Source of the DNA: Nocardia asteroides
Lineage (GTDB): Bacteria > Actinomycetota > Actinomycetes > Mycobacteriales > Mycobacteriaceae
Direction: 5' to 3'
DNA: 64,000 bases
Assembly: GCF_021183625.1 (NCBI RefSeq)
Contig: NZ_CP089214.1
Coordinates: 6,076,001 to 6,140,000 of the forward strand
Shown here: one piece after another, positions 52,101 through 61,184 of the stretch
Layout: each line of letters opens with the position of its first letter
Numbering within the stretch: the first letter of the stretch is position 1
The notes under the pieces: generated by a model
What the model was told of the DNA's origin: nothing
What the model saw: only the letters and a program-made list of their open reading frames with translations
Databases searched by the model: none
Translations under genes and position numbers: made by a program

Positions 52101-52934
52101 TCAGCCCTCTCGATGTTGTTGGAGTTTCTGCCGCACCCAGTCCACGACCGGTCGTTGCCGGGGCAGGGTGGAGTGCTCGAACGCGGAGCCGGGCCAGAGT
52201 TCGTCGGCGTAGCGATTCTCGACACCGGGCTCGTCGATGAACGATGCCGTCCCGCCGGGGGAGACGACAGCGTCGTGGCGTAGGGCGAGGATGTGGTAGT
52301 TCACGCCGGTGGCCGCGAGCGGGGGTCGGCTGTTCCGCTGCCTGTATGCCGATTCGGGCGCGGACATGTCCGCGCAGGCCGGGCAGACGGTGGCACGGAG
52401 CATATCGTCGACGGCGCCCGCGATACCCATGTCGTGAAGCAGGGCGGTTGTTCCGCTGAGGGTAGCGCCGTGGGTGGCCGGTGCGAGCATGACCACCGTG
52501 TGTACGTCGCTGGAACCCAGTCGCCGGGACAGGGCACCGGCCAGCAGGCCCCCTTCGGAGTGCCCGACGAGGTCCACTCGGGCGGATGCGGTGCGAGCGC
52601 GGACTTCCTCGACGAACAGTGCCAGCTCGTCCTCGGACTGCGCCAAGGGTGCCAGCCCGTTGAGTGCGTATCCGGTCGCGGCGTGCGCACCGTAGTTCTC
52701 GGCGAACAGGCAGGCGCCCTGTGCGGTGAGGTCGTCGATCTCCGCCCGCCAGTCCTCGATGTCGCCGACGATGCCGTGGATGAGGACGATCGGCCTCGGA
52801 AAAGCGCTGTCGGGCAGCGGTTTACAGTTCCAGTCGTTGACAGCGGGGATCGGCTCCGCCGCCGCGGTGGCCGAGACCGGACCGGCGAGTATCAGGGCCG
52901 AGCAGGCCAGCGCGACCAGGGATCCATGCTTCAT
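52101..52934 (-). CDS. Secreted triacylglycerol lipase/esterase-like alpha/beta hydrolase
   Basis: A 277-residue protein with a signal peptide (1 to about 26, ending ATAAAEP). PIVLIHGIVGDIEDW is the oxyanion strand, DLVGHSEGGLLAGALSRRLG carries the nucleophilic Ser, and the acid and His are likely in ALRHDAVVSP and FEHSTLPRQRPVVDW. Two Cys pairs (CKPL, GACLFAE, VCPACADM) suggest disulfides outside the cell. Related to actinobacterial class I.x lipases. ATG 52934 has AGGAG. Next to a secreted GH1 glycosidase, so both may serve nutrient release. Confidence 0.82.
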   Translation of the reverse strand: MKHGSLVALACSALILAGPVSATAAAEPIPAVNDWNCKPLPDSAFPRPIVLIHGIVGDIEDWRAEIDDLTAQGACLFAENYGAHAATGYALNGLAPLAQSEDELALFVEEVRARTASARVDLVGHSEGGLLAGALSRRLGSSDVHTVVMLAPATHGATLSGTTALLHDMGIAGAVDDMLRATVCPACADMSAPESAYRQRNSRPPLAATGVNYHILALRHDAVVSPGGTASFIDEPGVENRYADELWPGSAFEHSTLPRQRPVVDWVRQKLQQHREG

Positions 52935-52974
52935 CGGGAATTCTCCTGCTTGGTAGAACGCATGTCCCGACTCG

Positions 52975-54294
52975 TCAGCGTGGCTCGACCGACACCGGAT
53001 CGCCGCAACTGTCGGGCAGCGCGATCAGTGAGCACGGCGCCGGTTGGCGCGTCGGCCGGTAGGTCGCGGGCACCCCGTGGTGTTCGGTGATCTCGCGGTA
53101 GGCCGCCACCGCGGGTGTCGGCCGGCGGGTCAGGGCGGGGTCGTGGACGGCATCGACGCTGTAGAGGCCGAATCGGGGAGCGTATTCACCCCACTCGTAG
53201 TTGTCGGTGAGGCTCCAGTAGTTGTAGGAGACGATGTCGATGCCGTCTCGGCGTGCGCGCTGAATCCAATAGACGGTGTCGCGGAGATGGTCGGCACGGC
53301 GGTACCCGTCGGCACGGTTCTGATCCGCGTCGGTCGCCAATCCGTTCTCGATGACCCGCAGCGGCTTGTTCGGATATTTGGCGGCGAAGTAGCGCAGCAC
53401 GTAATACATGCTCTCCGGTGATTGCGGCAGATTCCAGAACGAGCCGCCCGAGGTGATGAACGACGGCAGTTCCGACGGCGCGATCGAGTAGTACTGGTCG
53501 ACGCCGATGAAGTCGAAGGAATCGACCATGCGGTCGGAGAACGCGGCTTCCAGCGCCGGTTCCACGCCGGGAAGTGGAATGTAGGCGATGTTCGAGGAGA
53601 CCTGGCCACCGGGCTGCACGGTATGGATGTAGGTGGTGATCGCCCGATGAGCCGCGATGATCCCGTCGACCATGAGCCCGGTGTTCGCCGGCGCCAGACC
53701 GCCGTAGGTCAATTCCCGCCGGACGTATTCGCTCGGCTCGTTGAAGGTGATCCAGATCGGCTCGGCCCAGGAGTAGCGATCGACGACTCGCCGCCCGAAG
53801 GCGGTCAGCTCCGCGGCCATCTCCGGGTTGTTCCACCCCCCGCGATCGACTGCCCAGCCCGGATGGACCCAGTGATTCAACGTGATCATCGGGCGCATGC
53901 CCGCGGCGACGATGCGCCCGATCACGGCATCGTAGAACGCCCAGCCTGCCGGGTCGTCGATACCGGGCCGCGGTTCGATGCGCGACCACTCCACCGACAG
54001 CCGGTAGTTGTCGACACCGATCGAGGCCGCCCTGGCGACATCTCCCTCGTACTGATGGAAGAAGTCCACGGCGTTTCCTACCGGCTCGTGCAACTTCCCT
54101 TCGTTGCCGTAGCGCAGGTAGTTCGAGTCCTGGTTGGAACCTTCGGACTGGAAACCGGATTGAGCGACCCCGAATTCGAAGTCCGCGGGTAACGCGGGAA
54201 GGTCTTCGGCCGCGGCGGGCGCCGCGAGGGCGGTGAGCGCGAGCACCGCGACCACGACAGACTGCACGACGGTGCCAACGGCCGATCGACGCAT
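52975..54294 (-). CDS. Secreted GH1-family beta-glycosidase
   Basis: A 439-residue protein with a signal peptide (1 to about 29, VLALTALAAPAAAED). The TIM barrel shows FEFGVAQSGFQSEGSNQDSN and RLSVEWSRIEPRPG, the acid/base Glu in ITFNEPSEYVRREL, and the nucleophile Glu in LRVIENGLATDADQ, followed by YNYWSLTDNYEWGEY. It hydrolyses a beta-linked sugar outside the cell. Most GH1 enzymes are intracellular, so export is uncommon. ATG 54294 opens a frame that faces a divergent TetR gene over a 137-nt region with a palindrome. Confidence 0.85.
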   Translation of the reverse strand: MRRSAVGTVVQSVVVAVLALTALAAPAAAEDLPALPADFEFGVAQSGFQSEGSNQDSNYLRYGNEGKLHEPVGNAVDFFHQYEGDVARAASIGVDNYRLSVEWSRIEPRPGIDDPAGWAFYDAVIGRIVAAGMRPMITLNHWVHPGWAVDRGGWNNPEMAAELTAFGRRVVDRYSWAEPIWITFNEPSEYVRRELTYGGLAPANTGLMVDGIIAAHRAITTYIHTVQPGGQVSSNIAYIPLPGVEPALEAAFSDRMVDSFDFIGVDQYYSIAPSELPSFITSGGSFWNLPQSPESMYYVLRYFAAKYPNKPLRVIENGLATDADQNRADGYRRADHLRDTVYWIQRARRDGIDIVSYNYWSLTDNYEWGEYAPRFGLYSVDAVHDPALTRRPTPAVAAYREITEHHGVPATYRPTRQPAPCSLIALPDSCGDPVSVEPR

Positions 54295-54346
54295 AACTTC
54301 CTTCGTCCGAATTCACGGATCCGCGTCGGGCACTCGGATTCGTTCA

Positions 54347-54360
54347 CGTATCCAGATACG
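54347..54360. promoter_or_regulatory. Palindrome, TetR operator candidate
   Basis: CGTATC (54347-54352), 2-nt spacer, GATACG (54355-54360): a perfect 6-bp inverted repeat between the divergent GH1 and TetR genes. Confidence 0.5.
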
Positions 54361-54431
54361 CTGATGTCGTCGGGTATTGTTCTGGACGGACCGAGCAGTG
54401 TCAAGGAGGCACCCGTCGGAGAGGGCCGAAC

Positions 54432-55058
54432 ATGCCCAGGTTGACCCGCGCCGAGAGCGTGCGGCGCACCCGCGCGATGCTGCTCACCGCCGCCGAGGAG
54501 GTGTTCACCGAGAAGGGCTTCACGCAGGCCTCCCTCGAAGACATCGCGGACCGGGCCGGGTACAGCCGAGGTGCGGTCTATGCGAACTTCACCAACAAGG
54601 AAGATCTGTTCCTCGCACTTCTCGGCGAGTGGCTCGATCGCGACATCGAAGAGAGCGAGGAGATCCTCGCCCCCGGTGGTGACGCGATGCAGACGGTCGA
54701 CACCCTGCGCGGCCGAGGCGGCAATCGCTTCGCCGACCGCAAACGGTTCGTACTCATGCTCGAATTCCGGCTCTACGCCATGCGGAATCCGCTTGCGGCA
54801 CAGGCCCTACGCGACTACGACCGGGTATCCCGGGACTGGTACGCGCGGTCGACCCGGCGGGTGATCGAGGGAATGGGGCTGAGCCTGCCCGCCCCCGCCG
54901 AGCACATGGCGCTGGTGGCACTCGCCCTCGAGCACGGTATGGCTCTGCTCGCCCACACCGACCCGGACGGGATTCCGCAAGAATCCTTCCTGGACGCGGC
55001 GACGCTGCTGGGCACGGCGCTGATCAGCGCCGCCGAGACCGAACGCCGGGCGCGGTAG
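54432..55058 (+). CDS. TetR-family regulator
   Basis: A 208-residue regulator. The helix-turn-helix lies at about 12-58 (TRAMLLTAAEEVFTEKGFTQ, LEDIADRAGYSRGAVYANFT). The C-terminal domain is all-alpha. It is divergent from the secreted GH1 gene with the palindrome at 54347 between, so it is a likely repressor of the GH1 gene and perhaps of the lipase. ATG 54432 fits the family length. Confidence 0.85.
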   Translation: MPRLTRAESVRRTRAMLLTAAEEVFTEKGFTQASLEDIADRAGYSRGAVYANFTNKEDLFLALLGEWLDRDIEESEEILAPGGDAMQTVDTLRGRGGNRFADRKRFVLMLEFRLYAMRNPLAAQALRDYDRVSRDWYARSTRRVIEGMGLSLPAPAEHMALVALALEHGMALLAHTDPDGIPQESFLDAATLLGTALISAAETERRAR

Positions 55059-55144
55059 GCAACCGGACCCGATCCTGTGGGGTGGTGGTCGGTGCGGCGT
55101 TTCGGTGGTCGCGTCGATGGGTTCCGGTCGGGATACTCGATGGT

Positions 55145-55831
55145 GTGATCGAACGTGCGGATGTCCCGCAGTCGGAACTGGACCTCGTCGAGCAGGTGGT
55201 CGGGGTGGGGGATCCGCTGGTTGTCGGCCGGTTCCGGTATTGGTTCGGTCAGCGGCGCTGGACGTGGTCGAGCGAGCTCGCTCGGATGCACGGTTACGCA
55301 CCCGGCGAGGTGGAGCCGACGACGGAGCTGCTGCTGTCGCACAAGCATCCCGATGATCGCGGCCGTCTGGAAGCGCTGATCGTGTCGGTGGAGGACGGGG
55401 GCGCGTTCTCGAGCCGCCATCGCATCATCGATGTCGCCGGCAAGGTGCGCGAGGTGCTGGTGGTGTCCGAGCCGATGCGCGAGGAGGACGGCGAGATCGT
55501 CGGAACGCAGGGCTACTACATCGATCTGTCGAAGACCGCAGCGGAGTATCAGCGCGCCGCCCTGGATGAAACCCTGCCGCGAGTGCTGGACGCGCGCGCG
55601 GTGATCGAGCAGGCCAAGGGTGTGTTGATGCTGGCCTACGGGGTCAGCGCCGAGCAGGCGTTTGCGGTGCTGCGGTGGCGCTCGCAGGAGACCAACATCA
55701 AACTGCGCCGGGTCGCCGAACTGGTGATCGCCGAACTACCCGCGGTGGCCGGTGACGAGGTCAAACTGCGGGCCCGGCTCGATCATGTCCTGCTGACCAT
55801 GCGCGACCCGGACACCACCCCCGCCACCTGA
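55145..55831 (+). CDS. PAS-ANTAR sensor, paralogue of the sigF-linked one
   Basis: A 228-residue protein from GTG 55145; a longer frame to 55082 has no RBS either. Residues about 30-135 are PAS/PAC (FRYWFGQRRWTWSSELARMH, SHKHPDDRGRLE, GTQGYYIDLS) and about 150-210 ANTAR (ARAVIEQAKGVLMLAYGVSA, then AFAVLRWRSQETNIKLRRVA). It aligns end to end with the protein at 12.8 kb, so they are paralogues. It should bind RNA hairpins. It is followed by two GAF-type genes. Confidence 0.78.
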   Translation: MIERADVPQSELDLVEQVVGVGDPLVVGRFRYWFGQRRWTWSSELARMHGYAPGEVEPTTELLLSHKHPDDRGRLEALIVSVEDGGAFSSRHRIIDVAGKVREVLVVSEPMREEDGEIVGTQGYYIDLSKTAAEYQRAALDETLPRVLDARAVIEQAKGVLMLAYGVSAEQAFAVLRWRSQETNIKLRRVAELVIAELPAVAGDEVKLRARLDHVLLTMRDPDTTPAT

Positions 55832-55976
55832 ACGCGCCGCTCCGGGTCCGCATCGGCGAACTCGCGGACCGGCCCCGCGCCTTCCCGTGCTGGAATGCGG
55901 ACGCGGGCGACCGTGTCGAAGGAGCCGGATCGGGGCAGCACGAACGTAGAGTGCGGGAACGACGGATGGAGTCGGT

Positions 55977-56756
55977 GTGTATGACTCTCGGCAGGGCGAT
56001 CCCGCCGGACAGCCGGATCCGGCCGGTCGCGGCGGGGACGAATTGCGGCGGGGAATCGGTGCGGTGTGTACCTCGGCGGCACGGTTGACCGGCACCGATG
56101 GTGCCGCGGTCGCGGTCCTCAGCGCTACCTCGCAGGCGCGCGAGCTGGTGTACGCGACCGATGCCATGGCCCAGCAGATCGACGAGCTGCAGTTCACCGT
56201 CGGTGAGGGCCCCTGTGTGGACACCTACCGCCACGACCGGAGCGAACTGTGGCCCGACCTCGCTGCCGTGGCGGCCGGAGCCCGCTGGCCTGCGTTCAGC
56301 GCCGACGCGCTCGGGCTCGGAGTGCGAGCGGTTTTCGCGTTTCCGGTGCCCGGCGACCGGGGTGCGATCGGGGTCATGGAGCTCTACCGCTCCACCCCGG
56401 GCGCGCTCTCGGCGAGGGAGCGGCAATCGGCCGGGGCGTGCGCGGAAGTCGTCGGCGCGACGCTGCGCGAGGAATGGGAACGCCGCATCCGGGTGGCCGG
56501 TGGAGTACGGGGTGCGGTGGATGCCGCGGTGGAACGGGAGGAGGGAGCCGCCGACGGGTTCTCCAGGTCGGTGGTGTTCAATGCCGCGGGGATGGTGGCG
56601 GTGCAGCTGGCGATCGGCCCGGACGAGGCGCTGTCCAGGTTGCGGGCCTATGCCTATGCCCGCGGCCGTTCGATCAGCGGAGTCGCCGCCGATATCGTCG
56701 CCCGCAGGTTGTCGCTGCGCGCGCAGCGGGACAGCACTGAAGGGCAGGATCGATGA
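55977..56756 (+). CDS. GAF-ANTAR sensor
   Basis: A 259-residue protein. Residues about 20-170 are a GAF domain (ELRRGIGAVCTSAARLTGTD, FTVGEGPCVDTYRHDRSELW, GLGVRAVFAFPVPGDRGAIG) and about 190-250 an ANTAR-type helix bundle (AAGMVAVQLAIGPDEALSRL, RAYAYARGRSISGVAADIVA). Cys near 79 in GEGPCVDTY is common in redox- or nitrogen-oxide-sensing GAF domains but not diagnostic. GTG 55977 follows GGAG. Coupled (ATGA) to the next gene. Confidence 0.72.
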   Translation: MYDSRQGDPAGQPDPAGRGGDELRRGIGAVCTSAARLTGTDGAAVAVLSATSQARELVYATDAMAQQIDELQFTVGEGPCVDTYRHDRSELWPDLAAVAAGARWPAFSADALGLGVRAVFAFPVPGDRGAIGVMELYRSTPGALSARERQSAGACAEVVGATLREEWERRIRVAGGVRGAVDAAVEREEGAADGFSRSVVFNAAGMVAVQLAIGPDEALSRLRAYAYARGRSISGVAADIVARRLSLRAQRDSTEGQDR

Positions 56757-57556
56757 ACACCGCGCAGATCAGGCTGGCGGTGGCCGAGCTCACCGCGGCC
56801 CTGACGGGTGACTTCGACGTGCCAACGGTGCTGCACTCGGTGGCCGGTCATGCCCGGGAGTGCTTCCAGGCGGTCTCGGCGGCGGTGATCCTGACCGATC
56901 AGCGCTCCGGCGGGTCCGGGGTGCAGATCGTCGCCGAGGCGATGCGGGACGGCTCGATGATCGCCGACCCGCGCCTGCACGTGGCCGGGCCGGGAATGGA
57001 CAGCGCCCGCGACGGCGCGGTGGCGATGATCGGTGACCTGGACGAAGGTGGTGCGGAGCCGCACGCGGACGGATCCGCTACCCGGTGGGCGGACTACCGG
57101 GCACGGGCCCGAAGCGCCGGTCTGCGGTCGGTGCGCGCGTTCCCCATCACGGCCCTGACCCTGCCGCTCGGCTCGGTCGTGGTGCACGCCGACGAGCCGT
57201 GGGGAACCCTGCGCCCCAACGACTTCGGCCAGATCCTTGCCGACCTGACCGCGATCGCGCTTTCCACCGGCCGCCAGGACGGCCGGCTCGTGGCAGTGGC
57301 CGACACCATCGACGATGTCCTGGCCGGTACCGCCGTCATCGCCACCGCGACCGGAATCATCGCCGAGCACTTCGGTCTCGAGGTGGAATCCGCGCGCGCC
57401 CGGCTGCTGCGGCTGGCCCGCGCCCACGGCCGCACCCCCACCGCCCAGGCCGAAGCGCTCGTCGCCGCCCACATCCGGGCACCCGCGAACCCCGCCGCGA
57501 ACCCGGCCCTGCGCCCGCCGCCCGATCTCCCGCCGCCGACCAGCATCCACCGCTGA
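56753..57556 (+). CDS. GAF-ANTAR-like sensor
   Basis: A 267-residue protein. Residues 1 to about 155 form a GAF domain (AELTAALTGDFDVPTVLHSV, FQAVSAAVILTD, FPITALTLPLGSVVVHADEP). About 160-230 is an ANTAR-like bundle (VIATATGIIAEHFGLEVESA, RARLLRLARAHGRTPTAQAE). A Pro/Ala tail ends the protein. The start overlaps the previous gene by 4 nt, so the pair is co-translated. Ligand unknown. Confidence 0.72.
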   Translation: MNTAQIRLAVAELTAALTGDFDVPTVLHSVAGHARECFQAVSAAVILTDQRSGGSGVQIVAEAMRDGSMIADPRLHVAGPGMDSARDGAVAMIGDLDEGGAEPHADGSATRWADYRARARSAGLRSVRAFPITALTLPLGSVVVHADEPWGTLRPNDFGQILADLTAIALSTGRQDGRLVAVADTIDDVLAGTAVIATATGIIAEHFGLEVESARARLLRLARAHGRTPTAQAEALVAAHIRAPANPAANPALRPPPDLPPPTSIHR

Positions 57557-57563
57557 TCCAGCG

Positions 57564-57746
57564 GTGCGCACAGCCGGACCTCGAAGCTGCTGCGTGCTCG
57601 TGGAGCGGAGCGTGCGCCCGCACGGGCTGTATCCGGGCCAGGATCTGGTGCTCGGCGTGCTCTGGCACCACGATGGCCGGACGCCGGGCGAGGTGGCCGC
57701 GGCGCTGCATGTCACCACTCCCACGATCGTCAAGATGGCCGATCGG
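57564..57746 (+). pseudogene. MarR-family gene remnant
   Basis: Reading from GTG 57564 gives RSVRPHGLYPGQDLVLGVLW, then TPGEVAAALHVTTPTIVKMA, the N-terminal helix and recognition helix of a MarR regulator. After MADRKGRQ the similarity stops and the frame runs on antisense to the kinase gene, with no wing or C-terminal dimer helix. The 5' part is also shortened. This looks like a gene cut off by the end of the kinase locus. Confidence 0.6.
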
Positions 57747-57785
57747 AAGGGGCGGCAAGGAACTGGAGGCGTTGTCGCCGCCCGC

Positions 57786-60170
57786 TCAGAAGAGCCGGAG
57801 ATCGCCGAGGTAGAGCCGCCCGGCCACCGCGACCGCCGGCTGCTCGCTCGGGATCTGCCAGACCTCCCCGTCGCTGCTCCACACCGCGAGCGCCGGTGGC
57901 CCGCCGCTGTCGGTGGCCACGGCGACGCGGCTGCCGTCGGTGCCGAGCACGGTGCCCTCGGCCACCGTCCCTGGGATCACGTAGTCACCGGTGTAGGCGT
58001 CGACCACGCGGCCCGAATCGCTGGTGAGCAGCAGGGTGCCGACGCCGCGCAGGGGGAGCCGGCCCGGGGTGCCGTCGCCCGCGCCGAAGGAGCGGTGCTC
58101 CCACAGCACGATTCCGTTGCGCGGGCTGATGCCCGCGTAGGTCGTCTTGTCGCCGGAGGTCTGGATGGCGGTGGGCACCGAGGTCTCGGTGGGCCCCGAG
58201 CCGATGCCGGGGTGCTCGCTGGGCCGCCAGCCCTTCGGGAGCCCGGCCGTCCTGCCGCCGTCGCGATCGTAGATGCCGTCCTCGACGACGAAGCCGTCGA
58301 GGAAGACGTTCCAGTCGGTGTCGGCGATGCTCTCGGGGGTGTCGCGGCGGTAGATCTCCCGGCCGTCCTCCAGCCGGACGACCTGGAATCGCCAGGTGGA
58401 CAACGGTTGCGCGGGGTCGGGGGCGGTGTTGAGCACCGCGAGGCGGGCCAGCTCGAAGATCTCGATCGTCCGGCTCGGTGCCGAGGGGACGAGCGGGGGG
58501 AGCTCGTGGCCCGCGGTGTCGAAGGCGCGCAGCGCCGGGGGCTGGGACCGGTCGCGTGGCTCGTCCCGCAGCGCGAAGCGGTCGCCCGCCGCGGTGAGGC
58601 CGTCGATCCGGCCTGCCGCGAGCACGGTGTCGAGGACTCGGCCGGTGGTGAGGTCGAGGAACAGCAGGGCGTCGGTGGGGACGGATGTGCCCCGCAACCG
58701 GCAGGCGGCCCGCTCCGCGACGACGACGCAGCGCTCCGGGCGTCGTTCGGTGCCCTGCAGCGGGATCGGCGCGGTCCCCGGGCGGCGCTGCCCGGTCTCG
58801 GCGTCGATGATGTCGAGCTGGGTGACGGTCTCGGCGGGGCCGGTGGGCCGGAATTCGCGGTGGAAGATGACGATGTCGGCGTTGCCGCCGAGCGCCGCGA
58901 CCGTTCCCGGCCGGGAGCCGGGCGGGCCGTCGGCGGGCAGCGTCCAGATCGGGGTGGCCGGGCGCTGCGCGAGCGGGGGCAGCAGCGGGGTCACCGGGCG
59001 CCGGGGAAGCTGAGCGGCTTCCCGCTCGCCTGCGTGGGCCTGCCAGGCCCAGACGCCGAGCGCGGCGGCGGCCACCAGCGCCACCGCGAGGACGATCCAG
59101 CCTGCGCGGCGGAAGGGGTGGCGCCGCGGCGGTCCGCTCGGGGTGAAGGTGTTCCCCGGCTGATCCCAGCGCGTCGGGGCGGGGGCCCCCGGACCGGCAG
59201 CGGTCACGGCGTGCCGGTCCGAGCGCGCCGGACCGGGCGATCCCGGATCGGCGATGGTCGGCGCGTGCCGGTCCGAGCGCACCGGACCGGGATTGACCGT
59301 GGTGCCCGCGTGCCGGTCCGAGCGCGCGGGCGGCGGGGCCGATCCGGCGAGCGCCGCGGCGAGCGCGGCCGCGAACTGCGCGCTGGTCGGGTAGCGCTGC
59401 TCCGGAAGCTTCGCCATGGCCCGCGCGAACACCGCGTCCACGGCCGGATCGAGCTCCGGCCGCTGCGCGCGCACGCTCGGCACCGGCTGCTGCGCGTGCG
59501 CCATGATCACCGCGACCGGGTTCGTCCCGGTGAACGGCTGCACCCCGGTGAGCAGGTGGTAGGCGGTGACGGCCAGCGAGTACTGGTCGGACCGGGGATC
59601 GACGGGATGCCCCAGCATCTGCTCCGGCGAGGCGTAGGCGACGGTGCCGAGCGTCATGCCGGTCCCGGTGAGCTCCGAGTTCTCCGGCCCCATCCTGGCG
59701 ATCCCGAAATCGGTGAGCAGGTAGTGGCCGGTCCGGGCCAGCAGGATATTGGCGGGCTTCACGTCGCGGTGGATCAGCCCGCGCGCACCCGCGTAGTCGA
59801 GCGCGCCGGCCACCTCGGTCACCGCCCGCGCCGCCTCACCGCTTGCCAGCCCCCGCGGCGCCGTCCGCAGCACCGCGGCGAGATCCACCCCGTCGATCAG
59901 CTCCAGCGCGATCCACAGCCGTCCGTCCGCCTCCCCGCGGTCGTGCACGCTGACGATGCCGGGGTGCGAGAGCGACGCGGCCAGATCGGCCTCGCGCTCG
60001 AACCGGCGCCGGTAGTTGTCGTCGGTGAGCTCGGCGCCGAGCACCTTGATCGCCTCGGAGCGGGGCAGGCGGGGATGCCGGGCCGCGTAGACCTCGCCCA
60101 TGCCGCCCGCGCCGAGCGGTCGTTCGATCGTGTAGCCGGCGAATACCGACCCCGGCTCCAGTGCGGGCAC
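57786..60170 (-). CDS. PknB-type transmembrane Ser/Thr kinase with extracellular beta-propeller-like domain
   Basis: A 794-residue kinase. The P-loop is GAGGMGEVYAARH (20-32), K42 in EAIKVLG, HRDVKPANILL (135-145) and DFG (155-157) complete the active site, and YASPEQM is in the activation segment. A juxtamembrane linker (about 285-340) repeats ARSDRHA three times. One helix follows (about 353-375, WIVLAVALVAAAALGVWAW). The outer domain (about 400-794) has repeated beta-strand units (DILDAETGQRR, VVDAYTGDYVIPG) like a PQQ/WD-type propeller. GTG 60170 follows GGGGAGG. Ligand and targets unknown. Confidence 0.87.
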   Translation of the reverse strand: MPALEPGSVFAGYTIERPLGAGGMGEVYAARHPRLPRSEAIKVLGAELTDDNYRRRFEREADLAASLSHPGIVSVHDRGEADGRLWIALELIDGVDLAAVLRTAPRGLASGEAARAVTEVAGALDYAGARGLIHRDVKPANILLARTGHYLLTDFGIARMGPENSELTGTGMTLGTVAYASPEQMLGHPVDPRSDQYSLAVTAYHLLTGVQPFTGTNPVAVIMAHAQQPVPSVRAQRPELDPAVDAVFARAMAKLPEQRYPTSAQFAAALAAALAGSAPPPARSDRHAGTTVNPGPVRSDRHAPTIADPGSPGPARSDRHAVTAAGPGAPAPTRWDQPGNTFTPSGPPRRHPFRRAGWIVLAVALVAAAALGVWAWQAHAGEREAAQLPRRPVTPLLPPLAQRPATPIWTLPADGPPGSRPGTVAALGGNADIVIFHREFRPTGPAETVTQLDIIDAETGQRRPGTAPIPLQGTERRPERCVVVAERAACRLRGTSVPTDALLFLDLTTGRVLDTVLAAGRIDGLTAAGDRFALRDEPRDRSQPPALRAFDTAGHELPPLVPSAPSRTIEIFELARLAVLNTAPDPAQPLSTWRFQVVRLEDGREIYRRDTPESIADTDWNVFLDGFVVEDGIYDRDGGRTAGLPKGWRPSEHPGIGSGPTETSVPTAIQTSGDKTTYAGISPRNGIVLWEHRSFGAGDGTPGRLPLRGVGTLLLTSDSGRVVDAYTGDYVIPGTVAEGTVLGTDGSRVAVATDSGGPPALAVWSSDGEVWQIPSEQPAVAVAGRLYLGDLRLF

Positions 60171-60323
60171 CGCGCGTTTCCTCCCCGATCGGCGTGCTGT
60201 CGGTTCACACCGTATCGAGCGGCGGGAAAGGCGCGGGCCCGGGTCGGCTGTTGCGCGGAACCGGGCCGAGCAGCTCGAGCCCGTCGAAGAACCCGGGCCG
60301 CGGGGGCGTGGTCGGCTGCGGCG

Positions 60324-61067
60324 TCAGGAGGGGCCCGCCCGTAGCGCGGCCTCCACCGCGGCGGTCACCCCGCCGGTCCACGGCTCGCCGTGCCCGGGCA
60401 GTACGGTGCTCGCTCCGGTCTCGGCGAGCGCGGTGAGCGAGCGCAGCGCGACCTCGCTGTCGGCGGTGGCCGCGCCGGAGACGATCTGCGGGCCGGTGCG
60501 GCCGGTGTAGGGGTCGAGGGTGACCAGCGCGTCCCCGGCGAGCACGGCATCCCGGCCGGGCAGGTGCAGCGCGCAGTGCCCCGAGGTGTGGCCGGGGGTC
60601 GCGATCACCCGCGGCCGGCCGGGCACCGGAAGCTCCGCACCCGGCTCGAACGTGCGCACCGCACGCACCCCGCGCACGGCGAGCGCCCCGGCCGCCGCCA
60701 TCCGGGCCAGCACCGGCACCGCGCGGGGGTAGCGCAGCGGATACCACAGCCGCGCGCGCTCGTGCCGGTAGCGATACGGGTGCGCGGTCAGGTAGCGCTC
60801 CGCGCTGTGCACGTAGATCGGTGTGCCCCAGCGCTGCTGGATCCGGCGCGCGGAGCCGACATGGTCGAAGTGCGCGTGGGTGAGCACCACCGCGCGCAGC
60901 TCACCCGGGTTGCGCCCCACCGCCCGCACCGCCGCGGCGATCCGCCCGAAGGTAGCGGGCAGCCCGGTGTCGACCAGGGTCAGCCCGTCCTCGTCCTCGA
61001 TCAGATACAGGTTCACGGCCGCGTGCTCGAGCAGGTGCACGCCCTCGGCCACGGTGCGGTAGGTCAT
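60324..61067 (-). CDS. MBL-fold hydrolase
   Basis: A 247-residue metallo-beta-lactamase-fold protein. The zinc motif LTHAHFDHVGS is present, with VIATPGHTSGHCALHLPG and LAGDALVTLDPYTG supplying the second metal-site residues, and VLPGHGEPWTGG the last. It may be a thioesterase-type or glyoxalase-like hydrolase; no RNase or lactamase-specific features are visible. A perfect SigF promoter is 10 nt before ATG 61067. Stress-linked expression is predicted. Confidence 0.82.
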   Translation of the reverse strand: MTYRTVAEGVHLLEHAAVNLYLIEDEDGLTLVDTGLPATFGRIAAAVRAVGRNPGELRAVVLTHAHFDHVGSARRIQQRWGTPIYVHSAERYLTAHPYRYRHERARLWYPLRYPRAVPVLARMAAAGALAVRGVRAVRTFEPGAELPVPGRPRVIATPGHTSGHCALHLPGRDAVLAGDALVTLDPYTGRTGPQIVSGAATADSEVALRSLTALAETGASTVLPGHGEPWTGGVTAAVEAALRAGPS

Positions 61068-61077
61068 GGCGCCGCGC

Positions 61078-61103
61078 TACCCGCGCCTCCGCGGCGGCAA
61101 ACC
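61078..61103 (-). promoter_or_regulatory. SigF promoter of the MBL gene
   Basis: On the minus strand: GGTTT (61103-61099), 16-bp spacer, GGGTA (61082-61078), 10 nt to ATG 61067. Perfect consensus match. Confidence 0.78.
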
Positions 61104-61184
61104 GGCGAGCGGGTTCCCCGGAACGGGACGAGGGCGGCCGGTGCGGTGTGGTGAATTCCCGCTGCCCCTGTGCAACGCCTCGAG

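Noticed and set aside
57747..60344. Continuation of the MarR-like frame as one long gene
   Set aside because: Beyond 57746 it is antisense to the kinase, which has all active-site motifs.
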